A stretch of DNA of 64,000 bases from Bradyrhizobium ottawaense (GCF_002278135.3 NZ_CP029425.2:6610001-6674000), one strand, 5' to 3'; positions 1 through 9,497 are shown, counted from the stretch's first letter. Made by a program: numbers and translations. The notes: generated by a model not told the origin, from the sequence alone.

Positions 1-1314
1 TATGTCCGGGCGGAAGCCTTCCAAAGACGGCATCGGCGGCCGCATGACGATCGGCACGGCGTCGCCCGCCCGTGCGGAGGCCGCGCGGCGCGAAAACACG
101 TCGCTGAAGCTCAATGCGATGATCAGGAGGCCGGACGCCGGGCCGTAGTTCAACACCGTGATCGTGAACAGGTTGACGACGAAGATCAGCGTCAGCTTGT
201 ACACGTCGGTCGCGCCGAATGTCGCCCTGAACACCATCACCATGAACGCGACGAACGGCAGACCGAACATCAGGTAGGTCCCGATGTAGAAATTGTCGAC
301 GGGCACCCAGAAATGCGCGAGCGGCGAGAACAGCTTCTGCGGATAGTTGAAGCAGCCCGCGCCGCAGCCCGTCACCAGACCGATCGGCATGAGCTGGTTC
401 ATGTAGACGAACGGCAACTGCCAGCTGTTGTTGATGCGATCGACGATACTGAACAGGGTCGAGTGCGGGACGGCGGCGGTGCCGGAAGCGATCACGATCA
501 TGAAGAACGGAACGAAGATCGCGGCAAAGGACCATTGCGCGATGCCCCTGATTGCGGGAAAGCGCGACTTCTCCGGCAGCATACGCACGAACACGAGCAG
601 GATCAGATAGAGCACGAGGACGATCATCGTCGTCTTGCTCGTGGTCAGCTTGATGACATAGACCGCGAGCGAGCCGAACAGAAGGCACCACGTCGTGCTC
701 TTGCGAATCGAGGTGATCGCGAACGACACGAGAATGAAGAAGGCGGCCATGGTGTTGTCGGCCGCAAAACCCATGAGCCGCTGGTCGTCGCCGCCATAGG
801 CCCACCACAGCCGGCCCGCCTCCCGAACCGCGCCAAAGGACTCATATTTATACCCGACCCAGGGCATGAGGTAGAACTTCGTCAGCAACACCCCGATGAC
901 CGAGAGGTAGAAGGTCACGGCGATGACCGACAGCAGCTTCTTGTACGAGCCGAGACTCGCATCACAGAAGCAGAAGCCGACGAACACCGGCAGCATCATC
1001 TTGAAGGACGAGATCGCCGCGTTTGCCGTTCCCATCATGAAATAGCCAAGCACGAGCGACAGCATGATCTGGACCAACACCAACAGGGCCAGTGTGCTGC
1101 GATTGCGCAGGATACAATGCACGATGAACTGGATCAGACACGCAAGCGCGACCGCATCGGGCAGATACCAGAGCGCATCCATGTGATAGATGCTGGTGTA
1201 ATAGCGGATCACGCCGCCAAAGGCGTCGCGGACCAGGTAGACCCCGAGCGCGATCGCCTCGATGCTGAGGCTGATCAGGATCAGTCGCGGCCGTTGCAGT
1301 GCGAGGATGCTCAT
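1..1314 (-). CDS. Putative exopolysaccharide repeat-unit polymerase (Wzy/O-antigen-ligase-like), 3' end outside window
   Basis: The frame is open for 438 codons from an ATG at 1314 to the window edge with no stop, so the C-terminus is missing. The product begins MSILALQRPRLILISLS and has about ten hydrophobic segments separated by short loops. A larger loop with aromatic and charged residues (YESFGAVREAGRLWWAYGG) lies near the middle, a layout typical of Wzy/ExoQ-type polymerases that join lipid-linked repeat units at the periplasmic face. The start lies 7 bp beyond the stop of the upstream acyltransferase, so the two are probably co-transcribed. The Wzz/BY-kinase and sugar transferase nearby support a role in exopolysaccharide assembly. 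An O-antigen ligase or another polytopic export protein remains possible, because this family diverges strongly in sequence. Confidence 0.72.
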   Translation of the reverse strand, partial: MSILALQRPRLILISLSIEAIALGVYLVRDAFGGVIRYYTSIYHMDALWYLPDAVALACLIQFIVHCILRNRSTLALLVLVQIMLSLVLGYFMMGTANAAISSFKMMLPVFVGFCFCDASLGSYKKLLSVIAVTFYLSVIGVLLTKFYLMPWVGYKYESFGAVREAGRLWWAYGGDDQRLMGFAADNTMAAFFILVSFAITSIRKSTTWCLLFGSLAVYVIKLTTSKTTMIVLVLYLILLVFVRMLPEKSRFPAIRGIAQWSFAAIFVPFFMIVIASGTAAVPHSTLFSIVDRINNSWQLPFVYMNQLMPIGLVTGCGAGCFNYPQKLFSPLAHFWVPVDNFYIGTYLMFGLPFVAFMVMVFRATFGATDVYKLTLIFVVNLFTITVLNYGPASGLLIIALSFSDVFSRRAASARAGDAVPIVMRPPMPSLEGFRPDI

Positions 1315-1321
1315 GACCGAC

Positions 1322-2533
1322 TCAGTTCGTCAGCCGCGCCGACGGCGCGGGGGATCGCGCGAAATCCCGACGGCTTCCGAGCACATTTCGCATGAACCTG
1401 CCGCCGGGAATTTCGATGTAGAGATAGGTGAAGTGCGAGACCGCTAGCACGGCAGCCAGTGAGACGACGAGATTCAGCGTGGCCGGCAGGCCTGCCCAGA
1501 CCGAATCCAGCGCGGCGATCCGCCCCGCCCCCACTGCCCGCACGAAATATTCAGCGAGCAGCACCACGAGCGCGTGCACCATATAGATGGAGTAGGAACG
1601 TTTCCCGAGCCAGACCAGCGGCCCGGCCACCAGCATCCGCGGCACCAGCAGCGCATCCGGAAAGGCCAGCAAGCTGCCGAGGAAGATCGCGAACGTCACC
1701 GGCGCGAGGAAGGTCGCGGCAGGATTGGTCTCCGCCACGGACACCAGAGCGATGCTGGCGATCATGGCGGCGAACTGCAGCACGCCCTGCACGGCAGGGC
1801 CCGGCTTGGCCGGCAGGCGATCGACGATCCTCACCGTCAGCACGCCCAGGAAGAAGCTCACGAAGCAGCGCAGGATGCCGAAGTCGGTCTGAAGCCCGAG
1901 GCTCCTCTTGTCGAGCACGAAGATGATGAAGACCAGACTGCTAATCGCAAGGGCTCCACAGAGGACGTAGAACCAGAGCAGGGAACGCATGCGCTGGGCC
2001 AGCAGCACGATCAGGCCAAACACCAGATATGTGTAGAACTCGACGCTGATGCTCCAGCTCGGCGCATTCCAGCTGAGATAATCGATGAACCCCATCGAAT
2101 GCAGCAGCAGCACGTTGAGACCGAAGGAATAGGCATTGTTCACTTCGAACGCCGCCGGCGCGGCCACCACGACACCGGCCATGACCAGACCGATCCGCAG
2201 GAGGCGAAACAGAAGATTTGCCATCAGCATGACGATATGCAGCGGATAGACCCGCGCCAGGCGCCGCGCCATGAACTCACGCAGCGAGAAGCGCCCGAAG
2301 TCGCTCTCGACGTAGCTGAGCGACATGACGATCCCGCTGAGAACAAAGAACAAGTCGACCAGCAGCCAGGAGCTTCTGAAGAACGAGCAATTGATCCACG
2401 CATTGTGCGGGAACGCCGCGAGGAAAGTCGGCATCAGCAGGAGATGGTGAATCACCACCGACGTCGCGGCGATCCCCCGAATGCTATCGAGCGGCAGGAC
2501 ATGCGCCTTCTCACGATGAACCATCTCCGTCAC
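1322..2533 (-). CDS. Acyltransferase family 3 membrane protein (OafA/ExoZ-like)
   Basis: This 403-residue polytopic protein has the Acyltransferase_3 signature at its N-terminus (LDSIRGIAATSVVIHHLLL, residues about 16-34), with the conserved Arg and His of the family. About ten membrane segments follow, including FVLSGIVMSLSYV and YSIYMVHALVVLL. Such proteins transfer acetyl, succinyl or similar groups onto polysaccharides or lipids across the inner membrane. Its position beside a Wzy-like polymerase and a Wzz/BY-kinase suggests it decorates the exopolysaccharide repeat unit, as ExoZ and ExoH do in rhizobia; the acyl group cannot be read from sequence. The C-terminal 20 residues are basic and probably cytoplasmic. 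It is the first gene of a leftward pair. Confidence 0.85.
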   Translation of the reverse strand: MTEMVHREKAHVLPLDSIRGIAATSVVIHHLLLMPTFLAAFPHNAWINCSFFRSSWLLVDLFFVLSGIVMSLSYVESDFGRFSLREFMARRLARVYPLHIVMLMANLLFRLLRIGLVMAGVVVAAPAAFEVNNAYSFGLNVLLLHSMGFIDYLSWNAPSWSISVEFYTYLVFGLIVLLAQRMRSLLWFYVLCGALAISSLVFIIFVLDKRSLGLQTDFGILRCFVSFFLGVLTVRIVDRLPAKPGPAVQGVLQFAAMIASIALVSVAETNPAATFLAPVTFAIFLGSLLAFPDALLVPRMLVAGPLVWLGKRSYSIYMVHALVVLLAEYFVRAVGAGRIAALDSVWAGLPATLNLVVSLAAVLAVSHFTYLYIEIPGGRFMRNVLGSRRDFARSPAPSARLTN

Positions 2534-3151
2534 ATCAACATTCCGTAGCTATTGCACCGCAGCAGTGTGTATCAGGTCTTGCGCGTGTTCAATCTCTGCG
2601 ATCGCGGACTCGCATTCGACGCATGAGGGTCGACGATAATTTCAACCCTCGCAGATCATTCGGACATGCGAGCGCCAAGTTCACGCCACTTTTTGCCTGA
2701 GATCGACATGCGTCGGCGCGCAAATCAATTCGGTCGTGATGATTGCGAGTATTTGCGTGCAAAGTGTGCGCGAAATTCGGCGCTGTTGCGATCAAGCCGA
2801 CCGCGAAAGACGTTGATCTCTCCGCAAGCACGATGCCACATATCGCACCGATAATTTTTCGCAAGCGGGGAACAATGAGTCGCGTGACGACTTGTGTCGG
2901 TTTTGCGACGCATGCTCGCGGCCCTTCGACTTTCAACGCCTCTTATGTTTTCAGTTTGCAACATTCCTAGGCGCCAGCGTGCCGATCTCGCAGGCATTGC
3001 AGATCTTCATTTTTGCAACCGACCGAAACAGGCAATGCACGCGTTGTCTCACCGAGCACGCGCACGCAGCTTTTGCGTCGCACAAAAATTGACACAGTTG
3101 CCTGCCAAGTTTCACGTGTTCTCCTATTGCAACAGGGAGCAAGGGACACAG
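2534..3151. promoter_or_regulatory. Divergent intergenic region of the exopolysaccharide locus
   Basis: This 618-bp stretch lies between the leftward acyltransferase and the rightward secreted-protein/Wzz pair, and no convincing coding frame fills it. It is richer in A/T words than its neighbours and holds scattered sites such as GCGCGAAATTCGGCGC (2768-2783). A -35-like TTGACA lies at 3089-3094, but no clear -10 element is seen at the right spacing. Similar GCGAAATT words recur in the other long intergenic region of this locus (8147-8759). It presumably carries two divergent promoters and operators; which regulator binds is not evident. Confidence 0.45.
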
Positions 3152-3718
3152 ATGGGTTGCGGACTAACACGTCGTCTTGCGAGATCGCGATGGCTACCGA
3201 TCATCTTGGCAGCTTCTGCCTTGATGGTGGCGAGCATCGATGCTTGCCGCGCCCAGTGCGTCGAATTTACGGATCGTGCCTCGCAGCTCCAACTCGACAC
3301 GTTCGTAAAATCGCCCTCCTCGCTTCTGGAACAGCTGCGCAATGACAAGGAGAAGCTGAGATATCGGCTCGCCACCTTTATCGCCACGAACCCCTCGGTG
3401 TTGCCGTCCGTGCAGACCCTCATCTCGGCGTCGAGTTCAACCGACCGTTCAGCCATTGGCGCCGCGTTGAGGATCGCCGAAGGGCGGTGCACGTCGACGA
3501 AGCCGGACGCTGCGCGCAAGATCAGGGATTTCACGCAGCGGATCGGCGATCTCAACGTGCAAGCAGGCTATGCCGCCGCCGGCGAGGACGCCTCCGGCGC
3601 CCAGACCCAATCCCAAGACAAGGGCCGTGCGCAACCGCCCCGAGGCGGGGCGCTGCTCGACGGCGAGTGGAAGACCAAGCTGGCCAACCCGTTCAAGCCC
3701 GTCCCCCTTCCGAATTGA
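3152..3718 (+). CDS. Secreted or periplasmic protein upstream of the Wzz/BY-kinase gene
   Basis: A 188-residue product. The ATG at 3152 is preferred because it follows a purine-rich ribosome site (GGGAGCAAGGG) and opens a clear signal peptide: basic MGCGLTRRLARSR, then hydrophobic WLPIILAASALMVAS, then a likely cleavage near ACRAQC. The mature part is mostly helical and charged, with a low-complexity Gln/Gly/Pro stretch (residues about 145-170) and a short Pro-rich end. I do not recognise the family. The next gene starts 33 bp downstream, so it probably shares the copolymerase transcript and may help polymer export in the periplasm. An upstream in-frame ATG at 2894 would bury the signal peptide and is less likely. 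Confidence 0.65.
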   Translation: MGCGLTRRLARSRWLPIILAASALMVASIDACRAQCVEFTDRASQLQLDTFVKSPSSLLEQLRNDKEKLRYRLATFIATNPSVLPSVQTLISASSSTDRSAIGAALRIAEGRCTSTKPDAARKIRDFTQRIGDLNVQAGYAAAGEDASGAQTQSQDKGRAQPPRGGALLDGEWKTKLANPFKPVPLPN

Positions 3719-3750
3719 TCAGCGATCGTCAAAAGGCAGCGAATTAACAA

Positions 3751-5982
3751 ATGTATCAGCCTAGAGAACATTTTCCGTCGGGTCACAGATTCGGCATCGA
3801 ATTCGGCGGAGCAGTCCTCAGCTTCGAACGCGTGGCCGATGTCCTGCGCCGGCAATGGCCGATCATCGCGGTGTGCACCGGCGCTTCGCTGGCGCTGGTG
3901 ATCGTCTATCTGATCATGGCGCAACCCATGTACACGGCGAATGCCCGCATCATGATGGATACCCGTCAGGCGCAGGTGCTGGACAAGGACAGCAACGCCA
4001 ACAGCGCCCTCATCGATACCGGATACGTCGACAGCCAGGTCGAGGTCATCAACTCGGACGACCTGATCCTCTCGGTGGTCCGTCGCCTGAAGCTGACGGA
4101 CGATCCGGAGTTCAATGGCTCCAATCCGGGTTTACTTTCCATCGTCCTCGGCAAGTTCATGTCGTTGTTCGGCACCGGAGAACCGGCGTCGCAGGAGCGA
4201 CTCGAGCATGCCGTGGTCGAGCAGGTTCAGAAGAACCTGAGGACGGAACGTGTCCTGACGACCTATGTCTTGTCGCTGAACTATCGCTCGCGAAGCCCTG
4301 ACAAGGCCGCCAAGATCGTCAACGCCGTCGCCAGCGCCTACCTTGTCGGCGCCCTGGAAGCCAAATATCAGTCGACCAAGCGGGCGACCGAATGGCTTCA
4401 GCAGCGCAGCATCGAGCTGAGCGAGCAGGCAACCGCCAGCGACCGTGCCGTGCAGACCTTCAAGGCCGAAAACAACATCGTCGGAACCAGCCGCGGCCTG
4501 ATGTCCGAACAGCAATTGTCGGACCTCAACACCCAGCTGGTTCAAGCGCGGGCGTCGACGGCCGAAGCCAAGGCCCGGCTCGACCGGATCACCGCGATTT
4601 CGGACCAGGACGTCGCACAATCGACGGTGACCGATGCTCTCAACAACTCGGTCATCACCCGCCTGCGCGCGCAATATCTGGACCTCCAGGCCCAGTATGC
4701 CGACTGGTCCCGGCGCTATGGCAAGCAACATCTTGCTGCGGTCAATCTGGCCAACAAGATGGAGGAGCTGCGCAAGAACATCGCCGACGAGCTGCATCGG
4801 ATCGGCGACGCCTATCGCAGCGACTATGAGATCGCAAAGAGCCGAGAAGCCTCGCTCGAGAAGAACGTAAAGGAACTCGTCGCCCAGGCCGGCGATACCG
4901 GCCAGGCTGCAGTCAAGTTGCGCGATCTCGAAAGCGCCGCGGACACCTACCGCAACCTCTACAACAACTTCCTCGAGAAGCTGCAGAGCGCCACGCAGAA
5001 CCAGAGCTTCCCGCTCAGCGAGGCGCGCCTCATCAGCACCGCCGCCAAGCCGGATCGCAAGAGCTCGCCGCGCACGGTGCTGGCGCTGGTGGGCGGCCTG
5101 GTGGGCGGCCTCTGCCTCGGCTTCGGCGCCGCCTTTGCCCGCGAACTGCTCAGCGACGTGTTGCGGACCCCTGGCGAGGTCGAGGACGAGCTCGGCGTGA
5201 AGTGCCTCGGGGTCCTGCCCGACATTCGTCCGCCGACGAAGACCGGCGCGTTGCTATCCACGTCCGGGAAGACCGGTCCACCCGATCTGTCCCGCTACGT
5301 CGTCGACCATCCATTCTCGCGATTTGCCGAGACGTTGCGCAATATCAAGGTGTCGATCGACGTTGCGCGCCTGACCCGCGAGATCAAGGTGATTGGCATC
5401 GTCTCGTCCCTTCCCAAGGAAGGAAAGACGACGGTGGCGGCCAACTTCGCCCAGTTGATCGCCCTCACCGGGCATCGCACGGTCCTGATCGACGGCGATC
5501 TGCACACGCGCTCGCTCACGCGGGAGCTCGCGCCGAACGCCAAGAGCGGACTGGTAGAGGCGCTCAGCGATCCGGCCAGCCTCGGCTACCATGTGCAGCG
5601 AAGCAAGGAAACAGGCCTGGATTTCCTGCCGTCCGTCGTGGCCTCCCGCATGGTCAATTCGGCAGACGTCATTGGATCGAAGGCGATGGCCGATCTGCTC
5701 AAGGTGCTGAAAGAGCACTATGAGTACATCGTGATCGATCTTGCCCCGGTGATGCCGGTGGCGGATTCAAAGGCCGTCAGCTTCCTGATCGATGCCATGG
5801 TCTATGTGATCGAGTGGGGGCAAACGACACGAAGCGCCCTTCAGGAGTCGGTTTCCGGGTCGGAAGTCCTGCAGAAGAAATTGCTCGGCGCCGTGCTCAA
5901 CCGCGCCAACCCGAAGATGCTCAAGCGCATCGAGGCGTACAAGGGCAAGCACCACAACAGCTACTACGTCGAGCATGCCTAG
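3751..5982 (+). CDS. Exopolysaccharide copolymerase: Wzz domain fused to BY-kinase (ExoP-like)
   Basis: This 743-residue inner-membrane protein controls polymer length and export. A short cytoplasmic N-terminus is followed by TM1 (about residues 36-57), a long periplasmic coiled-coil region (about 180-410) and TM2 (about 441-463, after the Pro-containing KPDRKSSPRT). The C-terminal part is a bacterial tyrosine kinase domain with Walker A (SLPKEGKTT, about 552), Walker A' (VLIDGDLHT, about 579) and Walker B (YIVIDLAPV, about 659). The C-terminus carries a short tyrosine cluster (YKGKHHNSYYVEHA), the usual autophosphorylation tail though poor in Tyr. The single-chain architecture matches rhizobial ExoP and proteobacterial Wzc. 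A strong terminator follows at 6028. Confidence 0.92.
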   Translation: MYQPREHFPSGHRFGIEFGGAVLSFERVADVLRRQWPIIAVCTGASLALVIVYLIMAQPMYTANARIMMDTRQAQVLDKDSNANSALIDTGYVDSQVEVINSDDLILSVVRRLKLTDDPEFNGSNPGLLSIVLGKFMSLFGTGEPASQERLEHAVVEQVQKNLRTERVLTTYVLSLNYRSRSPDKAAKIVNAVASAYLVGALEAKYQSTKRATEWLQQRSIELSEQATASDRAVQTFKAENNIVGTSRGLMSEQQLSDLNTQLVQARASTAEAKARLDRITAISDQDVAQSTVTDALNNSVITRLRAQYLDLQAQYADWSRRYGKQHLAAVNLANKMEELRKNIADELHRIGDAYRSDYEIAKSREASLEKNVKELVAQAGDTGQAAVKLRDLESAADTYRNLYNNFLEKLQSATQNQSFPLSEARLISTAAKPDRKSSPRTVLALVGGLVGGLCLGFGAAFARELLSDVLRTPGEVEDELGVKCLGVLPDIRPPTKTGALLSTSGKTGPPDLSRYVVDHPFSRFAETLRNIKVSIDVARLTREIKVIGIVSSLPKEGKTTVAANFAQLIALTGHRTVLIDGDLHTRSLTRELAPNAKSGLVEALSDPASLGYHVQRSKETGLDFLPSVVASRMVNSADVIGSKAMADLLKVLKEHYEYIVIDLAPVMPVADSKAVSFLIDAMVYVIEWGQTTRSALQESVSGSEVLQKKLLGAVLNRANPKMLKRIEAYKGKHHNSYYVEHA

Positions 5983-6027
5983 GCGGAGGCGCGTCAGGCC
6001 GCGCCCAGCCGATTTCTAAAGACGACG

Positions 6028-6062
6028 GGCCCGCTGCCATTTGGCAGCGGGCCAATTTTTTT
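6028..6062 (+). terminator. Rho-independent terminator after the Wzz/BY-kinase gene
   Basis: A perfect 11-bp stem (GGCCCGCTGCC at 6028-6038, GGCAGCGGGCC at 6043-6053) with an ATTT loop is followed by AATTTTTTT. It lies 46 bp after the kinase stop codon and fits transcription from the left. Confidence 0.93.
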
Positions 6063-6357
6063 GCGTTCTTCGAAACTGTCGCCTGAAGAGCAGCGAGTGC
6101 GCCTTCGCACACGAACGGAGGATTGCGCCGAGCCCACCTCGGACTGCCGAGGCCTCCGTATTCGCCCGGAATCCACAACTTGCAGTTATTGCTCTAGCCA
6201 AAAGCAAGGATTGACGAAGGCTGCGATGGCTAGGACAGTGCGCCAATTGGCAACCATTCATCGGCAAGACGAGACAATCCGGTCCTCGATGCTTTAAAAT
6301 GCTGAAACTTTGGGCATCTTTCTTTCTGGGTTCCCTGAGGCTAACCTCGGCTGATAT

Positions 6358-6672
6358 TTGTCGTTCATTTCCGGCGGGCTCGGAATGCTGATCGTCCTGA
6401 CGATTTTGACTATTTGGGTTCTGCTCAACATCCTGTTCGTGTTGATCGTGGTTCCTCCACGCAAGCCGCGTCCGCAGCCAATGGCGACGACGCTCTCACC
6501 CGCGCCCATCGACCCGAGTCAAAGGGAAATCGAGCAGGACGAACCCTTCTCGATCCGCCATGTCATCGTTTCCGTTGCGATGGGGGCTTTCTTCGTGCTG
6601 GTGCCGCCGTTGCTTGCCTTGCGCGACGCGATCATGCGGCTCTTCAGCAGGTCGTCGAGAGACGGAACCTGA
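6358..6672 (+). CDS. Small two-helix membrane protein, unknown function
   Basis: A 104-residue product if the TTG at 6358 is used, or 95 residues from the ATG at 6385, where MLIVLTILTIWVLLNIL makes a natural membrane N-terminus. There are two hydrophobic segments: residues about 10-32, ending in a PPRKPRP basic stop, and about 70-90 (VIVSVAMGAFFVLVPPLL). A Pro/Ser/Asp linker separates them. I do not recognise the family. It stands alone, 295 bp after the terminator with nothing else recognisable in that gap, and converges on the sugar transferase gene. It may be an accessory membrane protein of polysaccharide export, but nothing in the sequence proves this. Confidence 0.6.
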   Translation: MSFISGGLGMLIVLTILTIWVLLNILFVLIVVPPRKPRPQPMATTLSPAPIDPSQREIEQDEPFSIRHVIVSVAMGAFFVLVPPLLALRDAIMRLFSRSSRDGT

Positions 6673-6715
6673 TCCCTTAAGCTGGCAGGTTCCGGACAGT
6701 GAAGAAATCAAACGA

Positions 6716-8146
6716 CTAGTAAGCTTCCTGGAACATCACTGCGGACGCCGTCCGGGCCATAATCTTCAGGTCGAGCCAGATACTCCAGTTGCTGACGTAC
6801 CAGACGTCATATTCGACCCGCTTCTCCATCAGATCGATCGTCGGCGTTTCCCCCCTGAAGCCGTTCACCTGGGCCCAGCCGGTCAGGCCCGGCTTCATGT
6901 GATGGCGGTAGACGTACTTGCTGATGATCTCGTCATAGTAATTGTCATGGGCCAGCGCGTGCGGACGCGGTCCAACCAGCGACATGTCCCCGCGCAGCAC
7001 GTTCCAGAGCTGCGGCAGTTCGTCGATGCTCGTCATACGAAGGAAGCGCCCGATCTTGGTGACCCGAGCATCCCGCTTGGTCGCCTGGGCAATCGTTTCG
7101 CCGTTCTCGCAGACGGTCATGCTCCGGAACTTCCAGATCTCGAACGGCCTGCCATTGAAGCCGCGGCGCGACTGGCGGAATATGACGGCTCCCGGGGAAT
7201 CCAGCTTGATCAGCACGGCAACGGTGAGCAGCAGCGGCGTCAAGATTACGAGCGCGAACAGGGCCACGCCGACGTCGAGACAGCGCTTTTGCAGCCGTTC
7301 GAGAATGGTGAGAGGCGGCCGCTGGATTTCGACCGCTACGGTTCCACTGACCGGCAGGAAGGGACGAGCCACCAGATCGGCGACCGGATCGTCCGGCAGC
7401 AGGCGTATCGGCTGGGGGACGGCGCGCAGATATGGCCCGAGCTTACGGAGCATCGGCAATTCGTTCCAGTCGATCGCAAGCAGGTATTCATCGACGTCGG
7501 CCGAGCGCGACTGACGGATCACGTCGCGAATCTGCCGCTCCCAATGGCCATCATCCCGGTCGTCGCCGAGCACGAAATGGCGCGTGACGTCGAAGCCATT
7601 CCGCCGCAGGTCCTTGAAGCGGCTGGAGGTGAAGTCGAGCGGCTTGAGGCTGAGCAGGATCACCTTGCGATCGACCAACCGGCTTCGCGCAAAGCTCGTG
7701 CCGAACACCGCCTGCCAGACGAAGCGCAGGCTGACCAAACCAAGTCCGCCGATCACGGCGAACACGATGACGGTGCCGCGGGACAGATTGTCGGTCGATT
7801 TCAGCAGGAACGCCGCAACAGCAAGGATCGTCAGCGACGTCAGCCAGATTAACACCGCCTTTCGAAGCTGCCAGACGATGTTGAGCAGCCGGTGCGTGGC
7901 ATAGACGTCCCGGAAATAGGCGACTGCGACGAACACCACGCCGACAAACAACCCCGCTCCCACCGAAGCGCCGTCGGTGGGCGAAGCGACGGCGGCGCCG
8001 TACAGCGAAGCCCCGGCGGCATAGCTCAACAAGATCAGCAGAAAGTCAGCCGCCATGACGACGATCTGAAATGGCCTCTGAAGAGCGCCACCCCGCGTCG
8101 ACGACAGCGCGTGAGCGTTTTCAGAACCATAAGTTGCAACAGCCAT
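6716..8146 (-). CDS. Undecaprenyl-phosphate sugar phosphotransferase (ExoY/WcaJ-type)
   Basis: This 476-residue enzyme starts exopolysaccharide repeat-unit synthesis by moving a hexose-1-phosphate from a UDP-sugar to undecaprenyl phosphate at the inner membrane. Four to five hydrophobic segments occupy about residues 25-115, followed by a CoA-binding-like domain (about 130-250). The catalytic bacterial sugar transferase domain begins KRCLDVGVALFALVILTP and holds the family motifs FRQSRRGFNGRPFEIWKFRS, SIDELPQLWNVLRGDMSLVG, PRPHA and HHMKPGLTGWAQVNGFRG. The length matches the long WcaJ/PssY form, not the short ExoY form. Glucose or galactose is the likely sugar; specificity cannot be told. It is transcribed away from the phosphatase gene. 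Confidence 0.92.
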   Translation of the reverse strand: MAVATYGSENAHALSSTRGGALQRPFQIVVMAADFLLILLSYAAGASLYGAAVASPTDGASVGAGLFVGVVFVAVAYFRDVYATHRLLNIVWQLRKAVLIWLTSLTILAVAAFLLKSTDNLSRGTVIVFAVIGGLGLVSLRFVWQAVFGTSFARSRLVDRKVILLSLKPLDFTSSRFKDLRRNGFDVTRHFVLGDDRDDGHWERQIRDVIRQSRSADVDEYLLAIDWNELPMLRKLGPYLRAVPQPIRLLPDDPVADLVARPFLPVSGTVAVEIQRPPLTILERLQKRCLDVGVALFALVILTPLLLTVAVLIKLDSPGAVIFRQSRRGFNGRPFEIWKFRSMTVCENGETIAQATKRDARVTKIGRFLRMTSIDELPQLWNVLRGDMSLVGPRPHALAHDNYYDEIISKYVYRHHMKPGLTGWAQVNGFRGETPTIDLMEKRVEYDVWYVSNWSIWLDLKIMARTASAVMFQEAY

Positions 8147-8759
8147 TCGAACCTCTGCCTATCGAGAGTGTGCCTGACGCTCATCGTGATGCTGAAGACT
8201 CGTCACTGCCCCGCACGGAAAGTGTTGAGTGATCGCAGCGACATTGTGGCGTTGCACGCAAAACTTTTGCGGCGCACGGATCATGCGTCGTGTTGAAATG
8301 CGCAGCGAAATTCGACGCGCTGAAAATGTCGTCACAGTGATGACATACGAGCGAACGCGTTGCCCTATTTTGAATCAAGTTCCACGTCCATCGCGATGCT
8401 TGGCCATCGCGCGAGCACCTCTTCGCTCATCTTTCAGGCGATGCGATCCTTCGACGAAGCACAATGAGTCATTTGCGAGAATTTCGATGATTTTCTATCT
8501 GGGCGTGCGATGCGAAATTGCGCCCAGGCATGCATCTTTGCTGCACGCTCGCCTTCAGCGATGCAATTCCCGCGGGCCGCGCCATTCGCGCTGTCGATTG
8601 CCGAACAAGGTCGGCAAAAAATGCCGCCCTTCTTTTGGCGTGATCGAGCCGGAGAACAAGGACGCTCCTTCACCGAATTCACGTCGTTCGTGTTAGATGG
8701 AAGCTCTCCGGTGCCGGCGACTTGGGGAAATTTTTCAACCACCCGATCGATTGAGCGCC
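8147..8759. promoter_or_regulatory. Divergent intergenic region between sugar transferase and phosphatase genes
   Basis: This 613-bp stretch has no supported coding sequence. It contains repeated short words such as GCGAAATTCGACGCG (from about 8305) and TGCGAAATTG (8511-8520) and several TGCRTCG/GCGACGCA words, resembling the 2534-3151 region. It presumably carries the promoter of the leftward sugar transferase gene and of the rightward phosphatase gene. No clear sigma-70 promoter stands out. Confidence 0.4.
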
Positions 8760-9497
8760 ATGATATCTCTCGCCCGACCACGCCCGCCTATTCCCAAACC
8801 GCAATTGCCGGAGGGAGTCCGCATCTATGCGATCTCGGACATTCACGGCTGTGCACATTTGCTCCAGCCGATGTTGCGGGTGATCGACGCCGACGTCGCC
8901 TGCAGCCGGCCGCGCTACGCGGTCGAGGTCTTCATGGGCGATTACATCGATCGCGGCCCGGATACGCGCTCCACCCTCGACGTCCTGATCGAACGGAGCC
9001 GCCGGGGCAACGCAGTCTTCCTCAAAGGGAATCACGAGGCATTTCTGGTGAGGGTGTTCGAAGATCCCTCATTATTCGAGGATTGGATTGCCGTCGGCGG
9101 GACCCAGACACTGATGTCCTACGGGCTTGCGCCGCCGGACCTGAAGCGCGACGAGCCGGCATCGATCATGCGCGATCTGATTCGGGCGATGCCCACCGAG
9201 CATCTGGAATTCCTCGACAATCTGCGGCTGAGCTTCAGTTGCGGGGACTTCTTCTTCGTTCACGCCGGCGTTCGCCCAGGCGTTCCGCTGGCCGAGCAGA
9301 CGGAGCGCGATCTGCTCTGGATTCGCGAAGAGTTCCTGCGCAGCGAGGAGCAATTCGGCAAGTATATCGTGCATGGCCATACGCCGGTCCGTAGTGCCGA
9401 ATTCATGGCGAACCGCGTCAACATCGACACCGGTGCCTATGCGACCGGTAACCTCACCCTGATGAGCATCCAGGGCAGCCGCATGCTCGCGGTATGA
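8760..9497 (+). CDS. PPP-family metallophosphatase (serine/threonine phosphatase-like)
   Basis: The 245-residue protein carries the complete PPP metallophosphoesterase signature: SDIHG (residues 26-30), GDYIDRG (about 60-66), GNHE (about 90-93), HAGV (about 167) and HGHT (about 205). These residues bind the two-metal centre. The size and motif spacing fit bacterial PrpA/PphA-type phosphatases and symmetrical diadenosine tetraphosphatases. Being next to a BY-kinase and sugar transferase, it may dephosphorylate proteins of exopolysaccharide synthesis, although BY-kinases usually pair with PHP or low-molecular-weight tyrosine phosphatases. The ATG at 8760 begins MISLARPRPP just ahead of the domain; an in-frame ATG at 8697 would add 21 residues. 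Confidence 0.85.
   Translation: MISLARPRPPIPKPQLPEGVRIYAISDIHGCAHLLQPMLRVIDADVACSRPRYAVEVFMGDYIDRGPDTRSTLDVLIERSRRGNAVFLKGNHEAFLVRVFEDPSLFEDWIAVGGTQTLMSYGLAPPDLKRDEPASIMRDLIRAMPTEHLEFLDNLRLSFSCGDFFFVHAGVRPGVPLAEQTERDLLWIREEFLRSEEQFGKYIVHGHTPVRSAEFMANRVNIDTGAYATGNLTLMSIQGSRMLAV

Noticed and set aside
313..1395. Long rightward open frame of 360 codons
   Set aside because: It is antisense to the polymerase gene in the matching codon phase, is very rich in Asp, His, Arg and Glu, and shows no domain. The leftward reading gives a coherent membrane protein.
6716..9497. Phosphatase gene as the tyrosine phosphatase partner of the BY-kinase
   Set aside because: Its motifs are those of PPP metallophosphatases, not of low-molecular-weight or PHP tyrosine phosphatases; a functional link stays open but is not claimed.
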